DNA from: Cyclobacterium lianum
GTDB taxonomy: Bacteria > Bacteroidota > Bacteroidia > Cytophagales > Cyclobacteriaceae
Assembly (NCBI RefSeq): GCF_900143075.1
Contig: NZ_FRCY01000018.1
Span: 61,203 to 125,202 of the forward strand
DNA: 64,000 nucleotides
Direction of reading: 5' to 3'
Under the pieces are notes generated by a model. That model was given only the letters and a program-made list of their open reading frames with translations, had not been told where the DNA came from and made no database searches. Below, piece after piece: positions 53,990 through 62,724 of this stretch. The translations under genes and the position numbers were made by a program. Position 1 is the first letter of the stretch. Each line of letters opens with the position of its first letter.

Positions 53990-54932
53990 GGGCTGAAATT
54001 TTTAGCTAAAGCCAATTGTCCATAAATACCAGGTCGCCCACAGCTAAAGCAGTGGGCAATTGAATTCTATTCCAAGTCCAGATCAATAGGAATGCGGCTT
54101 TAGCCCATTCCAATGGATAAAATTTTACAATCCGGGCTTTAGCCCAAATAAGGGAATGTTAAATATCCCGGGAATTGGATCGCTGATGGAAGACTCCTCT
54201 CATCAGGCCAAAGCAGTGGGTAATTGATTTGCAGGAATTTTGCTTCCAAATTCTGGATTGTAAACAAATGGCTCAATAGGAAATAGGCCATTCTCTGAAA
54301 TTAAGTCCCCTGAACCAAGGCTTTAGCCGAACTAGATGAATTTGGGAAATTTGGATTTGAAAGGTTATAGATAAATGGTTTGGCTAAAGCCAATTTTCCA
54401 TAAATACCAGAATGCCCACAGCTAAAGCAGTAGGTAATTGATTATAAGAACCATACCCCAGAAAATTAATCCTCAATAGGAATGCGGCTTTAGCCCATTC
54501 CCATGGATAAAATTTTACAATCCGGGCTTTAGCCCAAATAAGGGAATGTTAAATATCCCGGGAATTGGATCGCTAATGGAAGACCTTATTTCATCAGGCC
54601 AAAGCAGTGGGCAATTGATTATAGAAATCCTGGTTCCAAATAATTATTCCTCAAAATTTTTATTCCTCAATAGGAATGCGGCTTTAGCCCATTCCCTGAA
54701 ATTGAGCCCCGTAAACCCAGGCTTTAGCCATTAGGATGAAATAGCAAAAATGGGATTGGAGAGGTTATGGATAAAGATTTTGGCTAAAGCCGATGAAAGG
54801 GAATAATTTCCTATAGCCCACAGCTAAAGCAGTGGGCAATTGAATTCTATTCCAGGTCCAGATCAATAGGAATGTGGCTTTAGCCCATTCCCTAGAATTG
54901 AGTCCCCTGGTCCCCGGCTTTAGCCAAAATTA
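53990..54932. repeat. REP-like palindromic repeat array upstream of the transposase
   Basis: Several units of the family described at 18.6-19.7 kb: TTAGCTAAAGCCAA, GCCCACAGCTAAAGC with AGTGGGCAATTG, AATAGGAATGCGGCTTTAGC, GGGCTTTAGCC. Two variant units (54091-54225 and 54480-54620) are nearly identical over about 135 bp. They carry a different centre, GGGAATGTTAAATATCCCGG, GAATTGGATCGCT. The final half-unit, ending GGCTTTAGCCAAAATTAACG, runs directly into the transposase upstream region. Confidence 0.9.
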
Positions 54933-55026
54933 ACGAGATGAAAAGCTGTTAATTTTTAAATTAGATTGAGTTAGCAAATTTTCCGAATGATTTATTAAAT
55001 TAGTATGACCATCATCTCTTTTTAAT

Positions 55027-55467
55027 ATGCCATTCGTAAAGGTTTATATCCATTTTATTTGGAGCACCAAAAATCGGGTACCATTCCTTAACTCAAAAAC
55101 TTTGAGAAGCAAAGTATGGTCCCATATTAGAGAAAATGCCGTAAAGAAAGGTATTTTCATCGACCACATCAACGGTTATGCAAACCATTGTCATTGCCTG
55201 GTATCAATGGGTATTGACCAAAACATTCAAAAACTGATGCAATTGATCAAAGGCGAGTCTTCCTTTTGGATCAACAAACATAAACTTACCCAAGCGAAAT
55301 TTGAATGGCAAGACGAATATTTTGCAGTTTCTGTTTCCGAATCCAGGATGAATGCGGTCAGAACCTATATTAGAAATCAGGAAGAGCACCATCTAAAAAA
55401 AACATTCCAGCAGGAGTATGAGGAATTTATTGAGAAATATGGATTTGAGCAGTTAAAAGATAAATGA
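55027..55467 (+). CDS. REP-associated tyrosine transposase (RAYT; Y1/IS200-like HUH)
   Basis: The 146-residue product reads MPFVKVYIHFIWSTKNRVPF, with the HUH metal pair His54-Cys-His56 in YANHCHCLVSM, a conserved LMQLIKGESSFWIN segment and the candidate nucleophile Tyr114 in VRTYIRNQEEHH. This is the Y1 transposase fold of single-copy RAYTs, which act on hairpin REP sequences rather than on a typical IS. The gene lies inside one unit of the local repeat: a left half ends at 54932 and a right half begins at about 55505. Nothing suggests inactivation. Its C-terminal coding segment matches the decayed copy at 60312-60362. Confidence 0.9.
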   Translation: MPFVKVYIHFIWSTKNRVPFLNSKTLRSKVWSHIRENAVKKGIFIDHINGYANHCHCLVSMGIDQNIQKLMQLIKGESSFWINKHKLTQAKFEWQDEYFAVSVSESRMNAVRTYIRNQEEHHLKKTFQQEYEEFIEKYGFEQLKDK

Positions 55468-55504
55468 TGTAATCTATATGTCGGGCATCTCCGGACTGCC
55501 CCTT

Positions 55505-55885
55505 TGGGGAGGTTTGGTTGAAGCCATAATTACTGAAATACTTTTATTGCCTACAGCTAAAGCAGTCGGCAATTGAGGAATAAATCCAGGTTCCAAAGGG
55601 ATACTTCTCAATAGCAATGCGGATTTAGCCCATTCCCACAGATAAAATCCCACCCCCCAGGCTTTAGCCAAAATATATGAAATAGCGAGATGTGGATTCG
55701 ATAGGTTTATGGATAAATGATTTGGCTAAAGCCAATTTTCCATAAATACCAGGATGCCCACAGCTAAAGCAGTGGGCAATTGAGGAATAAATCCAGGTTC
55801 CAAAGGGATACTTCTCAATAGGAATGCGGCTTTAGCCCATTCCCACGGATAAAACCCCGCCCCCCAGGCTTTAGCCGAAATGGAG
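55505..55885. repeat. REP-like palindromic repeats downstream of the transposase
   Basis: A right half-unit (GGTTTGGTTGAAGCC, ATTGCCTACAGCTAAAGCAG, TCGGCAATTGAGG) follows the transposase gene after about 40 bp. Then comes a complete unit with GATTTGGCTAAAGCC and GCCCACAGCTAAAGC, then AATAGGAATGCGGCTTTAGC and a closing CAGGCTTTAGCCGAAAT. The remaining sequence to the cupin gene (55886-56119) holds nothing recognisable. Confidence 0.88.
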
Positions 55886-56119
55886 GAATGGCAAATATTC
55901 CAGGCTTGTGATCTGAAATGAGATGCCCCCATTTTCCCGACCAGATGCTGTATACTTTAATAATGGAGACATCCCGCTGTTTTTTCTTAACTTGGTATTA
56001 CAAAAACCTCCATCTTACGGGCGGAATAAATCGGATCGATTCGTAAATAAAAGATGGCCTGGTAGAAATTAGCCCAGGCGAGGATTACAAATAAAACAAA
56101 AACCCTAAAAAATAACCAA

Positions 56120-56419
56120 ATGACGATCAAAGAAATAAAGAAAGAGCTCAAAGCTTCCAGCCACCCCATTGCAAAATCACTCCATCACGGCACCGGATTC
56201 AAGGTGCTGGTCATGGGATTCCTCAAAGGCATGGTTTTAAAAGAACACAAAGCCCATACGGTATCAAAACTAACCGTTTTGGAAGGAGCTGTGATTTACA
56301 AAGAAGAAAACAGGGTTTTGGAACTGAAGCAATATGAGGAAGTAGACATTCCCTTGGAAATTACCCATTCAGTGGAGGCCATGGAAGACAGTTTGTGTAT
56401 ACTGTCTCAAGGCGAATAA
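56120..56419 (+). CDS. Small cupin-domain protein
   Basis: The 99-residue product has a single cupin barrel: VLVMGFLKGMVLKEHKA gives a His in the first cupin motif, HTVSKLTVLEGAVIYKEENR the central strands, and LKQYEEVDIPLEITHSVEAM the second motif with its His. It may bind a metal or small ligand. The gene is alone between repeats and a convergent oxidoreductase gene. Function unknown. Confidence 0.75.
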   Translation: MTIKEIKKELKASSHPIAKSLHHGTGFKVLVMGFLKGMVLKEHKAHTVSKLTVLEGAVIYKEENRVLELKQYEEVDIPLEITHSVEAMEDSLCILSQGE

Positions 56420-56470
56420 GCGGATTGATTTTCAGGCATCAAATCCTCCTTCCAGAAGGAGACGCTACAG

Positions 56471-57475
56471 CTATTCTCCTACTTTAACGATCATTTTGCC
56501 CTTATTTTTCCCCTCAAATAAATCCAGAAAGGCTTGGGGAATATTGTCGAAGCCCTCTGCAATCGTTTCTCTGGATTGAAGCCTCCCCTCGTTTAACCAG
56601 GCAGCCAATTGCCGGGTTGCTGATGGGAACTTGGAAGCAAAATCGCCGATGATAAATCCCCGCATGGTCGCACTTTTGGTGAGGAGTATGGGCTGCAACC
56701 GGGGGCCCATTGGCACCTCTGTTTCGTTATAGAGCGAGATGGCACCGCAAACCGGCAATCGTGCAAACTTATTAATGTGAGCCAGTACCGCATCGGAGAT
56801 CTCCCCGCCTACGTTGTCAAAGTAAACATCTACTCCATCGGGGCAGCTGCTTTTGATCGCCGCTTTCAAATCCGGCGTTGTTTTGTAGTTGATGGCATGA
56901 TCAAAATGAAACGTAGAGGTAAGCAACTTTACTTTCTCATCATTGCCGGTAATGCCCACCACTTTGCAACCCAGCAATTTCCCGATCTGTCCCACTACCG
57001 TTCCCACCGCTCCGGCAGCACCGGAAACCACCAGGGTCTCCCCTTCCTTAGGCTTTCCGATTTCCGTCAATCCCAAATAGGCGGTAAGCCCGGTCATTCC
57101 CAAAATACCCAAATAACTGGATAGTTTTGCCAGCTTAGGGTCTACCTTAGTCAGTCCTTTGCCTGTGGAGGTCTGGAACTCCTTCCAGGCCAACATGCCA
57201 GAGACAAAATCTCCCTTTTTGAAATCCTGTAAATGGGAATCCACTACTTCGGCTATTATACCCGACTGAATCGGTTTGTTTAATTCGAAGGGTGGGATAT
57301 AGGATTTCGCATCATTCATCCTGCCCCGAAGATAGGGGTCGACGGAAACATACACAGTTTTTAGCAAAAGCTCCCCTTCCTTTGGCGTTGGAACTTCCTC
57401 ACTAACCGTTTTAAAATTTTCAAGGCTTGGCTTTCCTTGCGGGCGTTTGTGCAAAAGTATGGTCTTATTCATCAT
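56471..57475 (-). CDS. NADP-dependent medium-chain reductase (CurA / leukotriene B4 dehydrogenase-like)
   Basis: I start at the double ATG at 57475 (MMNKTILLHKRPQGKPSLEN, 334 aa); the longer frame adds an unlikely hydrophobic leader. VSVDPYLRGRMND is diagnostic of the group. GMLAWKEFQTSTG, GMTGLTAYLGLTEIG and the nucleotide motif VVSGAAGAVGTVVGQIGKLL follow, with YFDNVGGEISDAVL and RGFIIGDFASKFP later. No zinc ligands are present, as expected. The enzyme reduces alkenal/one double bonds with NADPH in characterised relatives. Single gene. Confidence 0.93.
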   Translation of the reverse strand: MMNKTILLHKRPQGKPSLENFKTVSEEVPTPKEGELLLKTVYVSVDPYLRGRMNDAKSYIPPFELNKPIQSGIIAEVVDSHLQDFKKGDFVSGMLAWKEFQTSTGKGLTKVDPKLAKLSSYLGILGMTGLTAYLGLTEIGKPKEGETLVVSGAAGAVGTVVGQIGKLLGCKVVGITGNDEKVKLLTSTFHFDHAINYKTTPDLKAAIKSSCPDGVDVYFDNVGGEISDAVLAHINKFARLPVCGAISLYNETEVPMGPRLQPILLTKSATMRGFIIGDFASKFPSATRQLAAWLNEGRLQSRETIAEGFDNIPQAFLDLFEGKNKGKMIVKVGE

Positions 57476-57609
57476 TATAGAGATTTCTATATAAGGTGAC
57501 AAAAATGATACCGCAAGCCGGAAAAGCAATGGAAATAACTGTCCCCCGATTATTATTCTGAATATTGCATCAGGTAAAACCGAATGAAAAAGAGGCCAGC
57601 CCCCTCCTT

Positions 57610-57775
57610 TTCATGTGTGAAATTTGAATTTGAAGGGTTATGGATAAATGATTTGGCTAAAGCCATTGAAAGGGAAAAATTTCCTATTGCCCACAGCTAA
57701 AGCAGTGGGCAATTGAGGAAAAAATCCTGGTTCCAAATGATTATTCCACAATTGGAATGCGGCTTTAGGCCATTA
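57610..57775. repeat. REP-like palindromic repeat, single unit overlapping the transporter 3' end
   Basis: GAAATTTGAATTTGAAGGGT, GATTTGGCTAAAGCC, GCCCACAGCTAAAGCAGTGG and AATGCGGCTTTAGGCCATTA. The last block covers the final codons of the BASS gene, whose TAA stop (57765-57767 on the minus strand) is the TTA of GGCTTTAGGCC. Confidence 0.85.
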
Positions 57776-58682
57776 CTTTTTTGGATGTGTATTTTACCTT
57801 AGACAAGCCCCAGGCGAGTGCCAGGCCGGAAATCATATCCCAGATGCCCCACCATCCGGCGATGATCGCCATTCCTCCCAAGCCATCAAAAAAGTTGAAG
57901 ATCAACACCAAAGCAATGCCTGAATTTTGAATCCCCGTTTCTATGGTGATCGCCTTTTTGTCCGGAAGGGATAGGCCAAAAAGCTGCCCCAGGCCATATC
58001 CAGCTCCATAAGCAAGGGCATTGTGCAAAAGCACAATGAGCACAATGAAATGAATGTATTCCATAAAAATCGCAAAATTAGCAGCAAAGGCACCCACGAT
58101 AAAGGCGATAAAAATAAGCATGGAGAGGATGCGGATTGGCTTGCGGATGGTAGCGATTACTTTGGTGAAATAATGATTGAGCAACATGCCCAGCAGCAAG
58201 GGAATGCCCACGATCAGCAGTATGGTTTCCAGCATATCTATAAAACTGATGTTAATCTGTGGTAAGGAAGTGCCGCCGCTCAGGTACAGGTTTCCCCAGA
58301 AGGTAAAATTGGCCGGAGTAGCGATCACGGCTGCCAGGGTGGCAATGCTGGTCAGGCTTACTGATAAGGCCCCATTACCACCGGCCATCACGGACAGCAA
58401 ATTGGATAAGTTGCCTCCTGAGCAGCTAGCTACCAGGAGCATACCCAAAGCGACACTGGGAATAGGATCAATGAATAAAATCAGCAAAAAGGTCAGCAGG
58501 GGCAAAGCCAGGAATTGGGCCATCAAGCCTATCATTAAACTTTTGGGCTTTTGCCAAACGTTTTTGAAGTCAGATAGGCTTAATTCTATGGCTACGCCAA
58601 ACATGACCAGACCCATGCAGATATTCAGCAACAGCAGGCTATCGCGGTTAAAATTCAGCCTAATCTCATCTAGTATTTCCAT
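57765..58682 (-). CDS. Bile acid:sodium symporter (BASS)-family transporter
   Basis: The 305-residue membrane protein has about nine to ten helices: NICMGLVMFGVAIELSLSDF, MLLVASCSGGNLSNLLSVMA (the crossover motif with Gly/Ser/Asn) and ETGIQNSGIALVLIF (the second crossover). Members import bile acids, pantoate, pyruvate or other organic anions with sodium. The C-terminus, SKVKYTSKKVMA, is encoded within a REP-like repeat, so the natural stop may have been displaced. Single gene. Confidence 0.9.
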   Translation of the reverse strand: MEILDEIRLNFNRDSLLLLNICMGLVMFGVAIELSLSDFKNVWQKPKSLMIGLMAQFLALPLLTFLLILFIDPIPSVALGMLLVASCSGGNLSNLLSVMAGGNGALSVSLTSIATLAAVIATPANFTFWGNLYLSGGTSLPQINISFIDMLETILLIVGIPLLLGMLLNHYFTKVIATIRKPIRILSMLIFIAFIVGAFAANFAIFMEYIHFIVLIVLLHNALAYGAGYGLGQLFGLSLPDKKAITIETGIQNSGIALVLIFNFFDGLGGMAIIAGWWGIWDMISGLALAWGLSKVKYTSKKVMA

Positions 58683-59193
58683 GGTATTTAGCGGTTCTGT
58701 TTAAAGGTACTTGTAGCAATGGCTTTGTTTTTCCCGGCTTTACTATTTACTGTATATCCATGAATGGTGTTGCCAGGCTTTTCCAAAAAATGGCAAATCA
58801 GGCTTCCGAGACGCAAATTACTTATATTCAGGCAATCTGCTAATAATTTTTACCCGCAATAGTCTTGCAGGCTAGAAATTATGGAAATAATTCTGAAGAT
58901 GAGATATCCAATTATTTTTTTAGCCCCGGCAAAACATAAGGAGGCGTTGGTTAAAAACACGCTTCCTCAATAGGAATGCAGCTTTAGCCCAAATGGATAA
59001 AATGGTGAAATTAAGATTGGAAGGGTTAGGGATAAAGGGTTTGGCTAAAGCCAATTTTCCATAGATGCCAGGTTGCCCACAGCTAAAGCAGTGGGCAATT
59101 GAGGAAAAAAATCCTTATTTTAAATGGTTCTTACTCAATAGGAAATAGCCCATTCCGAAAAATCCGGCTTCAGTCAAAATGGAAAAAAGGTAC
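58683..59193. repeat. Intergenic region with one REP-like repeat unit (about 58965-59180)
   Basis: The first 280 bases hold nothing I can name. From 58965, AATAGGAATGCAGCTTTAGC, the spacer with GAAATTAAGATTGGAAGGGT, GGTTTGGCTAAAGCC, GCCCACAGCTAAAGC with AGTGGGCAATTG, and AATAGGAAATAGCCCATTCC form a unit that ends at the next gene's stop. Confidence 0.85.
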
Positions 59194-59568
59194 TTATTTA
59201 TTGATTTCATCATAAATAAGATCTCCATTCCACACTATTCGTGATACATGCTTGTTTTTTCCAAATGGATCTAATGGTGTCCAATGTTTGGCGTAAAATA
59301 TTTCGACTTCTGACCGCACCATTTCGCTGCTTAAATTTACTATATCCCGAGCCCCATCAAGTCCGCGATTTATGTAATAATTTTTATCATAACCTTCAAT
59401 TTTCAACGAAATATCCCTCGTTTTTTCATTGCTACCAATCGACACCAAATTTCCCTGAATCACTTCCGTGTCTTCCAATGTGCTGGTAGAAATTGGTCGT
59501 AGTCCATATATTGTGACCAGAAGGATTATTAAGACCGGTAATGCAATAAAAATTGTTCGCTTTTTCAT
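59194..59568 (-). CDS. Small membrane-anchored protein, unknown function
   Basis: The 124-residue product has an N-terminal anchor or signal (MKKRTIFIALPVLIILLVTI), followed by a soluble domain with DISLKIEGYDKNYYINRGLD and VSRIVWNGDLIYDEINK. I do not recognise a family. It is the upstream neighbour of the repeat unit and lies 87 bp downstream of the YCII-like gene on the same strand. Confidence 0.55.
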   Translation of the reverse strand: MKKRTIFIALPVLIILLVTIYGLRPISTSTLEDTEVIQGNLVSIGSNEKTRDISLKIEGYDKNYYINRGLDGARDIVNLSSEMVRSEVEIFYAKHWTPLDPFGKNKHVSRIVWNGDLIYDEINK

Positions 59569-59655
59569 GTTGTTCAGGATTGTATTTTTATTCCTTGGTG
59601 TGATTTTCTAAATCTCCAAATCTTCACAAATTTTTTGGGTTATTGGTCTTTCTTG

Positions 59656-59997
59656 TTAGTCCATTTCTGGCAAATGTCTCATTTTTATGATTTCAATTGA
59701 GTTATGAGAATGAAGATTAAGATGAGGATGTTCAATAAATATAGATGCAGCTTGCTCGTGGGATTCAGCGTGTACTATTGAATATGCAATCATTTTATTT
59801 TCCTTGTCGCCTACTCCATACTGATTGACAGATTTAGCTCTTCCAAGGGGGCATCCAAAATCAACTACTGAATCTTTGTGATTTACCGCCCATTTTGCCC
59901 AGGCGTCCATAAATTCCTTTTGTAAGTTCTCATCCATTGGGGTGGATTTCTCTGAATCAGTCGCTCCACCGAAATAAATTGCTAAATATTTTTTCAT
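59656..59997 (-). CDS. YCII-like (YciI-related) small protein
   Basis: The 113-residue product MKKYLAIYFGGATDSEKSTP leads to a helix (EFMDAWAKWAVNHKDSVVDF), GCPLGRAKSV, then IAYSIVHAESHEQAASIFIE, HPHL and a final strand SIEIIKMRHL. This ferredoxin-like arrangement, with the AxxIFxxHPHL segment, fits the YCII/DGPF-related families. Catalytic roles in the superfamily are mostly unknown. Probably cytoplasmic. Confidence 0.7.
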   Translation of the reverse strand: MKKYLAIYFGGATDSEKSTPMDENLQKEFMDAWAKWAVNHKDSVVDFGCPLGRAKSVNQYGVGDKENKMIAYSIVHAESHEQAASIFIEHPHLNLHSHNSIEIIKMRHLPEMD

Positions 59998-60311
59998 TTT
60001 ATTTTATTGAATTTTATTAAACATAAAGCAAATTCATCTAATTACTTTAGATGGTCACGAAACACGCAGCACATGGATAAGTCAACTTGATACCAACTCA
60101 TATCATATCTATTAACCAAAGATTTACAAACCCAAAATAGGTGTGATAAATCTGTATACCTTTTTGCCACTCACTAAATAACTGCACCAAACCCTCCCCT
60201 TGTCTTTCCACTTTCAAATTAATCATTTCGGATTAGGAAGCAAGCGGCATGTTGACATTTTTTTAAATGCCAGCTTTGCCTTCATCAACTAAAGAAAATA
60301 GATTACTGTAG
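59998..60311. other. Intergenic region before the transposase relic, nothing identified
   Basis: No frame with family resemblance. Sequence just before 60312 may be decayed transposase coding sequence, but only the last 17 codons align convincingly. Confidence 0.4.
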
Positions 60312-60362
60312 GAATATGATGAGTTTAATGTGAAATATGGATTTGAGAAGTTAAAGGATTAA
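60312..60362 (+). pseudogene. Relic of a second REP-associated transposase (C-terminal 16 codons)
   Basis: The frame EYDEFNVKYGFEKLKD followed by TAA matches EYEEFIEKYGFEQLKDK, the end of the intact RAYT at 55027-55467, at both protein and DNA level (AAATATGGATTTGAG, TTAAA). In both loci a repeat half-unit (TTTGGCTAAAGC or its variant) follows about 50-60 bp later. The rest of the gene is gone. Confidence 0.7.
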
Positions 60363-60404
60363 TGATTGGACCAAGGATCCTGGCATATCCAATTTCACTC
60401 ACTA

Positions 60405-60770
60405 GCAAAATTTGGCTAAAGCTATAGAGGTGGAATATCCGTATTGCCTCCAGCTATCGGGCAATACCGAGATTAATCCGATCACATTCATCTTCAATAG
60501 GAAATAGCCCATTCCCTGAAATAGCATTACCTACCCCGGCTTTAGCCGAATTGGATAAATTGGTGAAAATTGGATTGGAAGGGTTATGGATAAAGGGTTT
60601 GGCTAAAGCCAATTTTCCATAAATGCCAGGTTGCCCACAGCTAAAGCAGTGGGCAATTGATTATAAAAATTCTGACTCCAAATGGATACCTCTCAATAGG
60701 AAATAGCCCATTCCTTAGAATTGAATAACAAACCATGGGCTTTAGCCAAAATAAATGAACGGAAATCCTA
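60405..60770. repeat. REP-like palindromic repeats after the transposase relic
   Basis: A diverged right half (ATTTGGCTAAAGCTATAGAG, TATTGCCTCCAGCTATCGGG) is followed by a unit with AATAGGAAATAGCCCATTCC, CCGGCTTTAGCCGAA, GGTTTGGCTAAAGCC and GCCCACAGCTAAAGC, and by a closing GGGCTTTAGCCAAAATAAAT. After that, the coding-like relic INERKSYKGVHYPNG begins (60757-60840), resembling the one at 19650. Confidence 0.88.
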
Positions 60771-60828
60771 TAAGGGCGTACATTATCCGAACGGTACTCT
60801 TCATCGTCGCCTGTACGACAGAAAATCA

Positions 60829-61266
60829 TCACATATTAAGGCTATAATGTATGATCAAAGGCTCTTTTCGGGGGATGGACAGGATAGGGTAAATAATCCT
60901 TGTCTTTACCCTCCAGGCTGACATTGGATTAAAACGCTTTAACCTGACTTTTGTGTAATAGCGCTTGCCTTCGCTAAATAGCACTTTCACAGAAGCGGTA
61001 TTTTTACGGATTCTCAATTTGGTAATGGTACCGCTTATGGGAGTGTCACATCTTTCCGATTTTAACGCCAAAGTTCCCTCACCAAAAGAATAATACCCGG
61101 ATTTACCGTACAGCACAAAACCAGTGGTATCCACCCCACCATAATCTGCCATATACCTGCCCACAATGGAGTCAGCCAATACGGTTTGCATGACCCTGCT
61201 GGATGGGCTTTGCGCAGAGGTGACGAGTGGCAGAAAAAGCAAATGCAAAATAATCAGGTACTTCAT
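60829..61266 (-). CDS. Small secreted protein, unknown function
   Basis: The 145-residue product has a signal peptide (MKYLIILHLLFLPLVTSAQS) and a basic, beta-rich body (GFVLYGKSGYYSFGEGTLAL, KLRIRKNTASVKVLFSEGKR). I recognise no family. The last 15 residues (RKEPLIIHYSLNM) are encoded at the edge of the repeat flank, so the C-terminus may be altered. Isolated between two repeat blocks. Confidence 0.6.
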   Translation of the reverse strand: MKYLIILHLLFLPLVTSAQSPSSRVMQTVLADSIVGRYMADYGGVDTTGFVLYGKSGYYSFGEGTLALKSERCDTPISGTITKLRIRKNTASVKVLFSEGKRYYTKVRLKRFNPMSAWRVKTRIIYPILSIPRKEPLIIHYSLNM

Positions 61267-61429
61267 GATAAAATTTAATTTAGGAATAAAATCAAATAGA
61301 TCGGTTTACCATCTGAATAGTTATTGCGAACAATATAGTTAATTTTATCGGATATCTCATTGAAATCGGAAATAACATCATTGCCCAAAAATCGCCACTT
61401 GCCATATCCGTCATTTAACCAACTCTTCT

Positions 61430-61705
61430 TCAATAGGAATGCGGCATTAGCCCATCCCCTGAAATAGCATTACCTATCCCGGCTTTAGCCGAATTGGATA
61501 AAATTGTGAAATATGGATTTGAAGGGTTATGGATAAAAGGTTTGGCTAAAGCCAATTTTCCATAAATGCCAGGTTGCCCACAGCTAAAGCAGTGGGCAAT
61601 TGAGGAAAAAATCCTGGTTCCAAATGATTATTCTTCAATAGGAATGCGGCTTTAGCCCATTCCTTAGTGAGAATTACAATCCAAAGGGCTTTAGCCAAAA
61701 TGGGG
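61430..61705. repeat. REP-like palindromic repeat unit
   Basis: AATAGGAATGCGGCATTAGC, CCCGGCTTTAGCCGAATTGG, GAAATATGGATTTGAAGGGT, GGTTTGGCTAAAGCC, GCCCACAGCTAAAGC with AGTGGGCAATTG and AATGCGGCTTTAGCCCATTC. It ends with AAGGGCTTTAGCCAAAATGG, followed by 60 bases of spacer to the thioredoxin gene end. Confidence 0.9.
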
Positions 61706-61764
61706 AAATTGTCTTTTAAATGGTGACTGGTATTTTAACAATGGTGGATGTTAGTTTTTTATGG

Positions 61765-62568
61765 TCAATCCATATTATTTTCTATAAATGCAATCATTTC
61801 TGATGCCTTATTTACCACTTTTACTATTATACCATTTTTATCTACTACTATATGCGTCGGATAGATTTGCAGGTTTAATTCTTTTTCTAAAAAATCTCTT
61901 TTTTCCGGAACCACCTGATATTTGAATGGCTTTTTTAATAGGAACCTTTCCAATTCGGGTTTGGCATCCAATGCCAGGCTAACAAAAACCCTATCGTCGT
62001 CATTTTCATGATCTTCAGCAAGCTTATTGAGTTCAGGAAACTCAGCAATACAGGCCGTACACCCAATAAACCAGGTTTTAATAAGGATGGTTTTACCTTT
62101 GGTGTTTTCATTGTTGTAGTGCCGGCCATTAAAATCTGTAAAATCAAATTCGGGAAAGGTTTTACCTTCCATTCTGAAATGCTTGAGATTGGTTGTGGAC
62201 GCATTTTTTATGATACTTCCTATACCCTTATCAGCTAAAGTGTCTAATTCGTATAACTTATAGATTTCGGTTTTATCGGCAGATTTTAACTTTAAAGGAA
62301 TAAAATCACCGGAAGTTAATTGCTCCAGAAATTGTTCTTTATGAATTGTGTCTGATTTTTCATTTAAACCTATAAAATCCGATGATAAGGAAATGTTAGC
62401 TGAATGATAAGTCCACCATTCGCTGAAATCAGATTCAATCTTATTGATAGTTACTTCAGGATCAAGCACACCCACTTTACCGGATATTGAATTCCCTTCT
62501 GATTTCTCCTTACAGGCGGGAAATAGAAGGTGAAGAAGTATTGGTAGAATGATTTGGTATTTACTCAT
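61765..62568 (-). CDS. TlpA-like thiol-disulfide lipoprotein
   Basis: I start at the ATG at 62568 (267 aa), giving MSKYQIILPILLHLLFPACK with a lipobox Cys19. The N-terminal half is family-specific. The C-terminal half is a thioredoxin fold: FPEFDFTDFNGRHYNN, ILIKTWFIGCTACIAEFPEL with the CTAC pair (Cys170/Cys173), DRVFVSLALDAKP, NLQIYPTHIVVDKNG with the cis-Pro. It is probably a periplasmic-face thiol oxidoreductase. Similar proteins occur throughout Bacteroidota. Single gene on the minus strand. Confidence 0.87.
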   Translation of the reverse strand: MSKYQIILPILLHLLFPACKEKSEGNSISGKVGVLDPEVTINKIESDFSEWWTYHSANISLSSDFIGLNEKSDTIHKEQFLEQLTSGDFIPLKLKSADKTEIYKLYELDTLADKGIGSIIKNASTTNLKHFRMEGKTFPEFDFTDFNGRHYNNENTKGKTILIKTWFIGCTACIAEFPELNKLAEDHENDDDRVFVSLALDAKPELERFLLKKPFKYQVVPEKRDFLEKELNLQIYPTHIVVDKNGIIVKVVNKASEMIAFIENNMD

Positions 62569-62724
62569 TTTCGTTAAATTTATGTACAACGCTTTGGCAT
62601 TAAGAAACGTAGGAAATTTAGACCCACCTACTTATCAAACTACCTATCTGCTTATTAAATGTGATGTTGTTCATGTTTAGTATTTTTTGCGCTATGTTTT
62701 TTATCGCCTGTTAGCTGTAATTTG

